Source: Mesorhizobium sp. M2A.F.Ca.ET.046.03.2.1 (GTDB taxonomy: Bacteria > Pseudomonadota > Alphaproteobacteria > Rhizobiales > Rhizobiaceae). From it: a stretch of DNA of 64,000 nt. A program made the translations under genes and the position numbers. A model generated the notes under the pieces. It made no database searches and had not been told where the DNA came from. It saw only the letters and a list, made by a program, of their open reading frames with translations. The stretch lies in assembly GCF_003952425.1 (NCBI RefSeq), contig NZ_CP034449.1, positions 6,250,001-6,314,000 of the forward strand, given 5' to 3'. This document shows, piece by piece, positions 1 through 7,916 of the stretch. Each line of letters begins with the position of its first letter. The first letter of the stretch is position 1.

Positions 1-362
1 GCCGAGATCGGGCAGGCGGTGTCGGCCATATGGTAGCCGGCCTGGCCGACCGCCGAGGCCGGATAGGAGCCGTTGCGAGCGATCGGGTGGATGTTCGGGA
101 TCACCTCCGCCGAAGCGCCTTCGATGCGCTGCCAGCGCGTGAAGATGTTTTCGAGGAAGTCGAGATATTCAGGCGTATGCACCGCCGCGACCGGGCCAAG
201 CCCGTGATTTTTCGGGCGTTCGACCGTCAAACCGGCCGATCTTGCGCCGGATAGCAGTCTCTCCACCCGCTCCGGCTTTTCCGGATTGGGCTGCGGCGCG
301 CCGCTCGAAAGGAAAGCCTTGGGATCGTGGCGCTTCTGCTCTTCGGCATAGAAGGCTTTCAT
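1..362 (-). CDS. Acetylpolyamine amidohydrolase / histone deacetylase family protein (N-terminal part, truncated by window edge)
   Basis: About 120 N-terminal residues are present; the rest lies beyond position 1. The opening MKAFYAEEQKRHDP, the NPEKPERVERLL stretch and VHTPEYLDFLEN match the start of bacterial class II HDAC-like amidohydrolases, which are zinc enzymes that remove acetyl groups from acetylpolyamines or acyl-lysines. The zinc ligands would lie in the missing part, so activity cannot be judged. ATG at 362 is preferred over ATG at 368 because GGAGGA lies 6 nt before 362 and directly abuts 368. It follows the acetyltransferase gene within 2 nt and is the last visible gene of a five-gene minus-strand run. 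Family is well supported; substrate (polyamine) is inferred partly from the neighbour. Confidence 0.8.
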   Translation of the reverse strand, partial: MKAFYAEEQKRHDPKAFLSSGAPQPNPEKPERVERLLSGARSAGLTVERPKNHGLGPVAAVHTPEYLDFLENIFTRWQRIEGASAEVIPNIHPIARNGSYPASAVGQAGYHMADTACPIS

Positions 363-364
363 CG

Positions 365-868
365 TCATTCCTCCGGAGCGTCGGCAAAGGCGAAAAAGGC
401 ATCGCCGACGATCTTCTGCACCTGTTCGTAACTCGAGCGGCCGATGCCCAGTTTCTCATAGAAGGCCTTGGCGGTCTCGTTGTCGGTATCGACGGAGAGC
501 CTCAGATAAACGCCGCCCGCCGCGCGGCACTCTTTCGCGACGCGCCGCAGCAGTTTCTCGCCGATGCGGCGGCCGCGAAAGCGGTCCTCGACATAAAGAT
601 CCTGCACATAGACGCCCGGACGACCCATCCAGGTCGAGAAGATCGGGAAATACAGGCAGAGCCCGGCGAATTCGCCGCCGATCTCGACGATCAGGGTCGA
701 GAAGGCGGGCTTTTCGCCGAAGCCGTAAGTGCGGAGGTCGTCAGCGGTGGATTTGATATCCTGGTTGGCGCCGATATGGGTGCCGAGACGCAGCAGCGCG
801 GCGTAGATTGTTTCGACGTCGTCGATGGTACCGGGACGGAGCAGAATGTCGGTGGCCCGCTGCGGCAT
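365..868 (-). CDS. GNAT N-acetyltransferase, diamine/spermidine acetyltransferase (SSAT)-like
   Basis: A 167-residue single-domain GNAT protein. The acetyl-CoA binding motif A is RFRGRRIGEKLLRRV at residues 96-110, preceded by GVYVQDLYVEDR, which resembles the LEDLYV strand of diamine acetyltransferases. The C-terminal NETAKAFYEKLG is the usual GNAT motif B helix. It would acetylate an amine, plausibly a polyamine, in the cytoplasm. It starts 3 nt after the DUF523 gene and ends 2 nt before the start codon of the amidohydrolase, so acetylation and deacetylation genes are co-transcribed. No strong ribosome binding site is visible, consistent with translational coupling. Substrate is inferred. 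Confidence 0.85.
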   Translation of the reverse strand: MPQRATDILLRPGTIDDVETIYAALLRLGTHIGANQDIKSTADDLRTYGFGEKPAFSTLIVEIGGEFAGLCLYFPIFSTWMGRPGVYVQDLYVEDRFRGRRIGEKLLRRVAKECRAAGGVYLRLSVDTDNETAKAFYEKLGIGRSSYEQVQKIVGDAFFAFADAPEE

Positions 869-871
869 CGG

Positions 872-1381
872 TCAGTCCGCATGTCCGGCGGCGCTGGAGC
901 CGATCAACAGATCGTCAAGCTCGCCGATTCTGTCTTCGGAAAAGACACGGATACCGTTTTCCTCGAGCAGCGCGGTGGTCGTGCCTTGGCCAGCCACGCG
1001 GGCCCTTGAAAAGCTCCCGTCATAGATAAAACTGCTGCCGCATGATGGGCTGCCGTCCGTCAATACGGCATAGCGGCATCCGGTTTCCCGGGCGAGGTCG
1101 AGCGCCAGTTGCCCGGCTTCGCGGTAAAGGCGGGTGACATCGCTGCCGGTTTGCTCGATCACTCTGCCATGGCCCTGCAGGACCGCATGGCCGTCGCGCG
1201 CGCCCTGGATTTCCGCCGGCGGACGCGGCGTCGAAAAACCTGCCGCTACCTCTGGACAGATCTGCACGATCCGGCCTTCCGACTGCCACCGCGCCAGTAC
1301 GGGATGGTGATCGAGCCGAAACGAGCCGTTGTAGCGCACCTTGCTTCCGAGCAGGCAGGCCGAGACAAGCACTCTCTCCAT
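872..1381 (-). CDS. DUF523 family protein
   Basis: A 169-residue protein with the two cysteine-bearing signatures of DUF523: SACLLG near the N-terminus and DGSPSCGS near residue 110. Other conserved pieces are KVRYNGS, CPEVAAGFSTPRPPAEI and FSEDRI at the end of the domain. Members are small cytoplasmic proteins of unknown biochemical role; the conserved cysteines suggest metal or redox chemistry, which is inference. The gene lies 23 nt downstream of the aminotransferase and 3 nt upstream of the acetyltransferase, inside the putative amide/polyamine operon. ATG at 1381 opens the conserved domain directly. Confidence 0.85.
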   Translation of the reverse strand: MERVLVSACLLGSKVRYNGSFRLDHHPVLARWQSEGRIVQICPEVAAGFSTPRPPAEIQGARDGHAVLQGHGRVIEQTGSDVTRLYREAGQLALDLARETGCRYAVLTDGSPSCGSSFIYDGSFSRARVAGQGTTTALLEENGIRVFSEDRIGELDDLLIGSSAAGHAD

Positions 1382-1404
1382 ATCGGCTCTCCCTTGGCGA
1401 GGGC

Positions 1405-2772
1405 TCAGTGATTGACCGGCAGGTCAAGTTCGGCGGCAAGTGCCTCCAGCGTGTCGCCAAGCACCGCGATGATCTCGCCGATCTGTTCGCGGGTTGTGAT
1501 CAAAGGCGGGCAGACCATGAAATTATCACTCACCGGCCCGCCGCGCACGCGCCGCGAGTAGATGATGAGTCCACGCTCGAAGGCCAGATCGATGAGCCGC
1601 AAATTGGCGTTGAGATTCTGTGGCAACGGCGTCCTGGCCAAGGGGTCGGCGTAGAGCTCCGCACCCATGAACAGGCCCTTGCCTCGCACGTCGGCAATGA
1701 AAGGAAAGCGACCCGACAGCGCTTCGAGTTCGCCCCTCAGCACTTCGCCCATGACGGCGGAATTCTCGACCAAGCCAAGGCGGTCGACTTCGCCGAGAAC
1801 GGCAACGCCGGCCGCGCAGGCGACAGGGTTACCGCCATAGGTATGGCCATGCAGGAAGCCGCCTGCCGCAACGACCGGCCCGACGATCCTCTCCGTCGCG
1901 GCAAGTGCCCCCAAGGGCGCGTAGCCGGAGCTCAGCCCTTTCGACAGCGCGACGATATCCGGCCGGCAGCTCCAATGGTCGCCGCCCAGGAACTTGCCGG
2001 TGCGCCCGATGCCGGTCATGACCTCGTCATGGATCAGCAGGATGCCGTAGCGGTCGCAGATTTCGCGGATCCGGGCAAAATAGCTTGCGGGTGGGACCAG
2101 TGCCGCGGTCGCCGCGCCGCCAATCGGCTCCATGATGAAGGCAAGCACGCTTTCGGGGCCTTGTTCCAGGATCTTTTCCTCAAGCATGTCGGCGTAGCGG
2201 ACGCCGCGCTCTTCCAGCGACAGATTATCTTGGTCGCGATGGACAAACGGGGCCGGCACCAGCGGCATCGGCTGTCCGAGCGGGTCGAATGTCTTGGTCA
2301 GGACATCGTCGCCGGTGACGGCAAGCGTGCCAAGCGTGATGCCGTGATAGGAGGGCATGCGACCGATGATTTTCCAGCGCTTGTCCTGGCCTGTCGCGAC
2401 AGCCCATTGGCGCGCGAGCTTGAGGCAGGCCTCGACCGCCTCGGAACCGCCGGAAACGAGATAAATGCGCTCGAGCCCGTTCGGAAGCCGCTCGGCCAAC
2501 TCCCGCGCCAGCGCGACGGCCTGTTTGTTCTCGAATTGGAAGATGTAGGCGAAGCTGACGCGGTCAAGCTGCCGCTTCATCGCATCGATGACGTTGCGAT
2601 TGCCGTGACCGACATTGACGTTGACCGCGCCGCTCGATCCATCGATGTAGCGGCGGCCGCTCTTGTCCCACAGATAGATGCCATCGGCGCGATCCACCAT
2701 CGGCTGGGGCCGTCGCGTGAAGTGGAAGAGGTTCGGCCGGCTGACGGTTTCAATCGACTGCGCAGTGCTCAT
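1405..2772 (-). CDS. Class III (omega) pyridoxal-phosphate aminotransferase
   Basis: A 455-residue fold-type I PLP enzyme of the AT-III (ornithine/GABA/omega-amino acid) group. Visible landmarks are the substrate-side opening FHFTRRPQPMVDRADGIYLWD, broken here into FHFTRRP and GIYLWD, the PLP phosphate loop VSGGSEAVEACLKLA, the Asp motif LLIHDEVMTGIGRTG and the Schiff-base lysine in VALSKGLSSGYAPLG. It transfers an amino group from an amine or omega-amino acid to a keto acid. ATG at 2772 is chosen over upstream in-frame starts: it overlaps the stop of the upstream dimethylformamidase-like gene as ATGA, with GAGAGGGG before it. Substrate is unknown; the operon suggests a short amine released by that upstream hydrolase or a polyamine. 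Confidence 0.9.
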   Translation of the reverse strand: MSTAQSIETVSRPNLFHFTRRPQPMVDRADGIYLWDKSGRRYIDGSSGAVNVNVGHGNRNVIDAMKRQLDRVSFAYIFQFENKQAVALARELAERLPNGLERIYLVSGGSEAVEACLKLARQWAVATGQDKRWKIIGRMPSYHGITLGTLAVTGDDVLTKTFDPLGQPMPLVPAPFVHRDQDNLSLEERGVRYADMLEEKILEQGPESVLAFIMEPIGGAATAALVPPASYFARIREICDRYGILLIHDEVMTGIGRTGKFLGGDHWSCRPDIVALSKGLSSGYAPLGALAATERIVGPVVAAGGFLHGHTYGGNPVACAAGVAVLGEVDRLGLVENSAVMGEVLRGELEALSGRFPFIADVRGKGLFMGAELYADPLARTPLPQNLNANLRLIDLAFERGLIIYSRRVRGGPVSDNFMVCPPLITTREQIGEIIAVLGDTLEALAAELDLPVNH

Positions 2773-4418
2773 TCGCCCCTCTCGTCTCGGCCAAGATAGC
2801 GGTCGAGAACATTCTTGGTCACGCGTTCGACCATCGCGTCCTGCCTTAGCAGGCCGGCGACCCATTCGCAGCTTCCGGCATGGAACACCTCGCCCTTGCC
2901 GCGCGGGAAATTGACGATCATGCCGTTGCCGCGCTTCACCTTGTCGAGATTGGCGTCGCTCGCCTCGCCGAAAAGCGTCTCGGCGGTGAAGCGGCCATCC
3001 TCGTCGGTGAGGAACTGGTCCTCGATCGGGATGTCGGCGCTTTCCTCGACCTGGCTCGCCATGCCGACCGCCAGCACCTGCAGGCCGTCGGGCGCGCCGC
3101 TATCCGCGGTCGGGTAGGGCAGGCCGCAGCGGATCTCGAAATCGAGGCCGTCGACCTCATAGCCATAGACATGGCTGTCGGCGCCGAGCAGGTCGCCATA
3201 ATAGATGCCGGTGCCTGCGAAGGCCCAGTGCTCGGGATGGTAGACCGGAAAGCCGCGTACGCCGCGCGGGGCGCAGCCGCCCCACCCGGCGTAGACGCCT
3301 CGCGTCGCGTTGAGGCCGAAGGTGGCGCTGCCGGGGCGGCCGATCTCGGGCGCTTCCCAGGAATTGGTGGCGCGAGTGACATCGCCGCCGCGATAGGCCG
3401 GGTCTTCCGCGCGCGCCTTGTACTTGTAGCAGACCTGGCGGCGGCCTTGGTCTTCCAGCCTCGTCTGCCACATGAAATTGCCGGCAAAGCGCGCCGCGTG
3501 CCCGCCGCCGGTCACATAGTTGTCGACAGCGTCGCGCATTTCCCAGGTCCAGTATTCGTCATGGCCGACGAAGACGACGCAGTCATAGCCGTCGAGGATT
3601 TCGGGCGAGAAATGCAGCTCGTGCTGGCTGGCGAGATCGACCAGGTAGCCGGCGCGTTCGGCGAAGCGGAAGAAATGGCTGTCATAGCTTGCCCAGCCGG
3701 ACGATGCGTATTTCTTCGAATGCCCGGTGGCAAAAGCCCACTCCATGTGTGGATAGCGCGGCACGGTCTTCGGCGGCACGGCGACTTCGAGCGGCACGCG
3801 CGGCGCGTCCTTTGGCAGCACGACGAAGCCGCGGCACCAGGGGCGCTCAATCGACACCGTCGTTGCGTACTGGTCGCGGTTCGGACCGGTGATGCCCTGA
3901 TAGTGGTTCGAGCCGCCCCAGGTGTTGTACGCGGTCCAGGTGCCGGTCGCGGCGACCTGCAGCAGGCGGCCCGGCTTGCGGCCGGGCTGGGGCGCGACGA
4001 TGAAGAGATGGTGGCTGCGGATCGGATTGCCGTCGCGGCCTTCGGCAAGAAGCGCGATGCGATAGGCGCCCGACGGCCAGTCGTCGCCGACGCGGAATTC
4101 GAACGACGCCTCCCAGCCGCAACCTTCGACCGAGCATTGGTCGGGCGTATCTTGCCAGCGCGCCGACAGGCCTGCTCCCTCGAAGACCTTGGTCTCGGCG
4201 GCTCCGTCGCGGATGACGGCGATGCTGAATTGCGGCGCGGTCGAGCTGACATGGAGCGCCACCGTCTCGCCGGGGCAGTAGGAAAACCGGTCGCTGTAGC
4301 CCCAGATCTCACCGCGCTCACCGTCCATCCCCGGCCATTCATAATAATGGCCGCGCACCGCCTCGCGGCGCTGCTCGGGCGTCAGCCCGAAATCGGGAAA
4401 TTCGGTGGGCAATTGCAT
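2769..4418 (-). CDS. N,N-dimethylformamidase large-subunit-like protein
   Basis: A 549-residue protein related to the large (beta) subunit of N,N-dimethylformamidase, an iron-dependent amidohydrolase. It has an N-terminal beta-rich region (YCPGETVALHVSS, SGAYRIALLAEG) and a C-terminal catalytic-like region with FVGHDEYWTWEMRDAV around residue 289, GGGHAARFAGNFMWQT, and an H-P-E-H motif at residues 394-397. In the characterised enzyme a Tyr/His/Glu set binds iron; assigning Tyr289, His394 and Glu396 to that role is my inference. It is shorter than the roughly 760-residue family enzyme and no small subunit gene is adjacent. ATG at 4418 or TTG at 4421 are both possible. First gene of the five-gene run. 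Confidence 0.8.
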   Translation of the reverse strand: MQLPTEFPDFGLTPEQRREAVRGHYYEWPGMDGERGEIWGYSDRFSYCPGETVALHVSSTAPQFSIAVIRDGAAETKVFEGAGLSARWQDTPDQCSVEGCGWEASFEFRVGDDWPSGAYRIALLAEGRDGNPIRSHHLFIVAPQPGRKPGRLLQVAATGTWTAYNTWGGSNHYQGITGPNRDQYATTVSIERPWCRGFVVLPKDAPRVPLEVAVPPKTVPRYPHMEWAFATGHSKKYASSGWASYDSHFFRFAERAGYLVDLASQHELHFSPEILDGYDCVVFVGHDEYWTWEMRDAVDNYVTGGGHAARFAGNFMWQTRLEDQGRRQVCYKYKARAEDPAYRGGDVTRATNSWEAPEIGRPGSATFGLNATRGVYAGWGGCAPRGVRGFPVYHPEHWAFAGTGIYYGDLLGADSHVYGYEVDGLDFEIRCGLPYPTADSGAPDGLQVLAVGMASQVEESADIPIEDQFLTDEDGRFTAETLFGEASDANLDKVKRGNGMIVNFPRGKGEVFHAGSCEWVAGLLRQDAMVERVTKNVLDRYLGRDERGE

Positions 4419-4567
4419 CAAGCTGGACCTGAGATCACGAAGCCGTCATTGAGACCATCGGCCGGCCAAGCGTCAAATGGAAAGCATCGGGCCAGCAGGT
4501 ACCCGCGTTTGTCGATATCCGGCAAACGGATTATTCATTGGGCGTTGTTCAGTGCCAGGGAGCCGAC

Positions 4568-4816
4568 ATGCTGCGTGTGCAAAAGGTCAAGGTCGACGAC
4601 ATCTACGTGCCGACGGCGCGGCGCAAGACGCTGCATCCCGAGACCGTGCGCCATCTCGCCGAGGATATTCTCGAGAACGGCATGAAGACGCCGATCCAGG
4701 TGCGGCACGACGGCAAGCGCCACATCCTGGTCGAGGGACTGCACAGGCTCGAAGCCGCCAAATGGCTGGGCGAGACCATGATCGACGCCTATCTCGTCCA
4801 GGCCAAGCGCCACTAA
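4568..4816 (+). CDS. Stand-alone ParB/sulfiredoxin-like N-terminal domain protein
   Basis: An 82-residue protein made only of a ParB N-terminal (ParBc) fold: VDDIYVPTARRKTLHPETV, a helix with LAEDILENGMKTPIQV, then HILVEGLHRLEAAKWLG, where GxHRxEA corresponds to the G-E-R-R/H-R box 2 of ParB that binds CTP or nucleotide. It lacks the helix-turn-helix and dimerisation domains of ParB, so it is not the chromosome partition protein. Its role is unknown. ATG at 4568 has GGGAG 6 nt upstream and is preferred over an upstream TTG. The stop codon shares its last base with the palindromic repeat that follows. It is divergent from the dimethylformamidase-like gene. Confidence 0.75.
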   Translation: MLRVQKVKVDDIYVPTARRKTLHPETVRHLAEDILENGMKTPIQVRHDGKRHILVEGLHRLEAAKWLGETMIDAYLVQAKRH

Positions 4817-4957
4817 GGTGTGTCGATATTCAGGTGATGCCGGCCTGCAAACGGCGGCTTCCTGCGCTTCCGGTGCTCACGTACTTTAAGTACGCTCCGC
4901 TCCGGTTCTCGGAATCCACCATTTTCGACTCGGCCTGACCTGAATCTCAACACACCT
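4816..4957. repeat. 142-bp nested palindromic repeat (long form)
   Basis: The outer arms AGGTGTGTCGATATTCAGGT (4816-4835) and ACCTGAATCTCAACACACCT (4938-4957) are reverse complements with two mismatches. Inside is a second palindrome centred near 4886 on GTACTTTAAGTAC, flanked by GC-rich arms. The 7-mer CGGCCTG occurs at 4841-4847 and again at 4931-4937 as a direct repeat. A 51-bp copy lacking everything between these 7-mers is at 41500-41550. The element starts on the last base of the ParB-like stop codon and may act as a transcript end or mRNA stabiliser. No coding capacity is evident. Confidence 0.85.
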
Positions 4958-4988
4958 CAACCGGCTGCGGTCTCTAAGGATTGCCGAT

Positions 4989-6023
4989 CTACGAAGCCTT
5001 GGCCCGCCGCGGCTGGCGCAGATGCCTGACTCCGCTCATTTCGACGAATTTCGTCGCCGTGTCCCAGAGATAGTCGCCATAAAGGAACGGCTCGAAGGGC
5101 TCGGCGCCCTCGAGCGGCAGCGGCGCGATCTCGGCGTCGACGCGTGGCTCATAGAAGAACGGAATCGAGAAGCGCGCCTGTTTGGGCGCGATCACCCGAT
5201 GCCGGGTCGCCCGCACCCGGCCGGCGGTCCAGCGCTCCAGCAGCTTGCCGAAATTGACGGCGAGCGTGTTGTCGGCGGGCGGCACGTCGATCCATTCGCC
5301 GGCAAGGTTTTTTGCCTGCAGGCCTTCGACGCCGTCCTGCGCCAGCAAGGTGACGAAACCGGAATCGGCATGCTCGCGGCCGATGACGGTCCGCATCTCG
5401 CCTTTGTGGAGTACAGAGAAGTCGGGACCGCTGAGGTCGACGCCGCTGTTCGGGTCACGCAACGGGTAGCGGATCAGGCGCAATGTCGAGATGCCGCCCT
5501 CGAAATCCTTATCGAAAATGGTCTCGGTCAGCCCCAGGCCGCGCGCGACCGAGCGCAGCAGCGCGTTGCCGACCGTCGCCATCGCCTTGTAGTAGTTGGC
5601 GGCAGCCTCGCGCCAGCCGGGCAGAGTGCTTTCGGGCGGGAGCGGCGTGGCCTCGCAGAGCGGATCGCCGGCATCGAGGCCGGAGGGTTCGGTCCGCGCG
5701 TCGGCGATGTCCGGCCCCATATCGATGCCTTCCTTATAGGAGACGGCGCCAGGCTGCAGCGGAAACCAGCCGCGATAGACATTTTGTTTCGTGCGGTCGA
5801 AATTCCAGCGCAGCAGCTTCTGCTTTTCAGCCTCCGGTAGCGAAAAGATCGCCAGCAGCCACGCCCGGTTCTGCGGAGTCAGCCAGTCGTCGCCGGGAAA
5901 GTCGCGGATCGCCATGAAGCCGATGCCGGAGGCCGCGGCCATGATCCTCGAGTCGGTCTGGTCGCGGGCGGGCGAGGGCGGACCGAACAAGGGTGCGATC
6001 GCGATCGTGTCGATGTCGGCCAT
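4989..6023 (-). CDS. Isopenicillin N synthase-like Fe(II)/2-oxoglutarate dioxygenase
   Basis: A 344-residue non-haem iron oxygenase of the isopenicillin N synthase family. The double-stranded beta-helix shows the iron ligands His218 and Asp220 in REHADSG and His275 in RATRHRV, plus the R-x-S pair at Arg284/Ser286 (RFSIPFFYEP) that binds the 2-oxoglutarate carboxylate. The N-terminal part has the usual GIGFMAIRDF segment. It probably hydroxylates or oxidises a small molecule in the cytoplasm; the substrate cannot be read from sequence. It is transcribed alone, convergent to the ParB-like gene with the palindromic repeat between them. Confidence 0.9.
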   Translation of the reverse strand: MADIDTIAIAPLFGPPSPARDQTDSRIMAAASGIGFMAIRDFPGDDWLTPQNRAWLLAIFSLPEAEKQKLLRWNFDRTKQNVYRGWFPLQPGAVSYKEGIDMGPDIADARTEPSGLDAGDPLCEATPLPPESTLPGWREAAANYYKAMATVGNALLRSVARGLGLTETIFDKDFEGGISTLRLIRYPLRDPNSGVDLSGPDFSVLHKGEMRTVIGREHADSGFVTLLAQDGVEGLQAKNLAGEWIDVPPADNTLAVNFGKLLERWTAGRVRATRHRVIAPKQARFSIPFFYEPRVDAEIAPLPLEGAEPFEPFLYGDYLWDTATKFVEMSGVRHLRQPRRAKAS

Positions 6024-6207
6024 CAGTCTTCCTCCCGTCGGACGCCATAAGCAGGGCGCGGCGGCGGGCGATTGTCAATCGCAGGCGCGGACACGTCGTT
6101 GAGCCACCCACATCAGCGCAGGCGATCGCATCCCATCAGTGTTTTTTGTTTGACCCTCTCATGCCGGCCGCTACCTTGCCGGCATTTCCTCGAAACGGGT
6201 GTCGGTG

Positions 6208-6603
6208 ATGGCGAAATATGAGGGCGGGTGCCTGTGCGGCGGGGTGCGTTACAGGGCCGAGGCGGAGCCGATCAACGAGCGCGTCTGCCATTGCCGGATC
6301 TGCCAGAGGGCGATCGGCGCGGCCTTCAACGCCCGCCTGCTCTTCCGCATCGACGATGTGACCATCGACGGGCCGGTGGCGACAATCAATTCCACGCCTG
6401 ACCTCAAGCGCGGCTTCTGCCCGGCTTGCGGCACAACCCTGTTTTCGCGCCGCGATTCCAGAAACATTCTCGGCGTCACCTCCGGCTCGCTCGACGATCC
6501 GTCGCTGTTCAAGCCGGACATGCATTTCTGGACTGCCTCGAAGCAGCCCTGGCTGATGCTCGACGATGGCCTGCCGCAATATGAAGGCGCGCCGCCGGCC
6601 TGA
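6208..6603 (+). CDS. GFA (glutathione-dependent formaldehyde-activating fold) zinc protein
   Basis: A 131-residue Mss4-like/CENP-V fold protein. Cysteines at residues 8 and 10 (GGCLCGGVRY), 27, 29 and 32 (CHCRICQ) and the pair in GFCPACGTTLF form the usual structural and catalytic-type zinc sites. Family members were linked to formaldehyde-glutathione adduct formation, but most have no proven activity. ATG at 6208 is used; a GTG at 6199 is in frame and cannot be excluded because neither has a strong ribosome binding site. Single gene, divergent from the oxygenase. Confidence 0.88.
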   Translation: MAKYEGGCLCGGVRYRAEAEPINERVCHCRICQRAIGAAFNARLLFRIDDVTIDGPVATINSTPDLKRGFCPACGTTLFSRRDSRNILGVTSGSLDDPSLFKPDMHFWTASKQPWLMLDDGLPQYEGAPPA

Positions 6604-6731
6604 GTCATTGCGACGCATCTCTGCACAAAATTTCATCTCCGCTGCACGACATAGCCGGCAAAGCGTCATTGGCGGGCCATCTTTGGCTGCCTATCTAAGC
6701 GCCATGCGGGCAGGCATCGAGGAGGCGACGG

Positions 6732-6944
6732 ATGAGCGAGAGCATCAACACCCTGGACGAGCTTTTGAACGACCCGATGATCCAGCTCGTGATGGCGCGC
6801 GACCGCGTGCGGCCGGCCGAGCTTCGCCTGCTCCTGGAAAAGGCGCGCGACAAGGCCGGCGATTATTCCCGCATCGACCAGGCTTCGGTGCCGCCGGCCC
6901 ATATGGTGGCAAGAAGCTGCCTGAAGCAGTGGCTGCATCGCTAA
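6732..6944 (+). CDS. Small hypothetical protein
   Basis: A 70-residue, probably cytoplasmic helical protein (SINTLDELLNDPMIQLVMARDRVRP, shortened here to its first part TLDELLNDPMIQLV). The start is well supported: GAGGAGGCGAC lies just before ATG at 6732. It has no cysteines except one near the C-terminus (VARSCLKQWL) and no signal or membrane segment. I do not recognise a named family; the good ribosome binding site and typical codon use argue that it is real. It converges on the GNAT gene with a 19-nt gap. Confidence 0.65.
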   Translation: MSESINTLDELLNDPMIQLVMARDRVRPAELRLLLEKARDKAGDYSRIDQASVPPAHMVARSCLKQWLHR

Positions 6945-6963
6945 GGCAGCTCCAGGAAAATGG

Positions 6964-7896
6964 TCAGCTCGAATACGCCGGCAGGTAAGCGTAGTGATTG
7001 CGTAAATAGGCGAGCTTGAAGCCGAGCCGGTCGTAGTTGCGATAGGCCGGCCCGTCGCGGTCGGGGAGCGGCGCCTCGATATCGGCGACAAACAGCTTCG
7101 CGCCGGCGGCGATGCCGTCGCGAACCAGCCTTTCCCCAAGCATGGCATCCAGATCGAAGCTCGGCGCCATGATGCCAGGTACCGGCGCGTCGATGCCGCT
7201 CCAGGCGGCGCCGTCGGGGCCGATGAAAAGCGAGCGCACAGCGGCGACCGCGCCGCCACGTTTCAGCATGTAGTGGCGCCAGCCCTTGCGGCCGACAAGC
7301 GCGGTGAGCCAGGGCGAGGTGGGGAGCCTGTATTTGGCATCGATGAAAGAAGCCCATTCCGAAGCCGTCCTGGGGGTCACCTCCTCGATTACGGGATCGT
7401 CTACCGGGATCAGCGGATCGCCCGGGAAGAGCGGTTCGGCTGGCAGCGGCGTCGCGTCGCGATAGATGCGCTCCCAGCCGCCCTGATGCTGCAGGCCGCG
7501 CGCTTCCAGCCAGCATCTCAGCCGCGCCGGCTCGGTGTGCGGGCTGGTGTAGAACCACGGCCGCATGATGCCGGCATTGCGATAATGCGCGAGCAGCGCG
7601 TCGAGCTGTTCCTCGGTCGCCGGACCATCGACGCCGATATTCTTCACGCAGTTGAAATGGATGAACGGGATCGTCGTGCAGGTGGTCCAGACCAGATCGC
7701 CCTCGCTCGCGATCGACAGCCCATGCCGTGCCGCGAAATCGGCGGGCGCCGCGTCGTAAAGGTCGCGCCAGGCCGCGACTTCGGCGCGCTCGATGGGGCG
7801 GCTGATGTCACGCGACACCTCCTCGATCGCGATTTCCGGGGGGTGCGTCTCCAGCGGCACGACTGGCTCGAGTTCCGAGAGGGCGGCGGTCGACAT
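6964..7896 (-). CDS. GNAT-like N-acetyltransferase family protein
   Basis: A 310-residue protein with a C-terminal half that resembles GNAT domains: GAAWSGIDAPVPGIM, LGERLVRDGIAAGAKLFVADIE and the terminal NYDRLGFKLAYLRNHYAYLP, where YDRLGF is the common GNAT motif B ending. The N-terminal half (residues 40-150) may be a degenerate second GNAT copy, as in tandem GNAT proteins. The acyl acceptor is unknown. GGAGGA-type binding site precedes ATG at 7896. A perfect CTTACA-G-TGTAAG palindrome lies 21-33 nt upstream of the start codon and probably controls this gene. Confidence 0.7.
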   Translation of the reverse strand: MSTAALSELEPVVPLETHPPEIAIEEVSRDISRPIERAEVAAWRDLYDAAPADFAARHGLSIASEGDLVWTTCTTIPFIHFNCVKNIGVDGPATEEQLDALLAHYRNAGIMRPWFYTSPHTEPARLRCWLEARGLQHQGGWERIYRDATPLPAEPLFPGDPLIPVDDPVIEEVTPRTASEWASFIDAKYRLPTSPWLTALVGRKGWRHYMLKRGGAVAAVRSLFIGPDGAAWSGIDAPVPGIMAPSFDLDAMLGERLVRDGIAAGAKLFVADIEAPLPDRDGPAYRNYDRLGFKLAYLRNHYAYLPAYSS

Positions 7897-7916
7897 GGCA
7901 TGCTCCTCCGATATGC

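Noticed and set aside
2880..4685. A 600-codon plus-strand frame antisense to the DMFase-like gene
   Set aside because: Its translation has no recognisable domain, and it mirrors the conserved minus-strand protein; typical antisense frame in GC-rich DNA.
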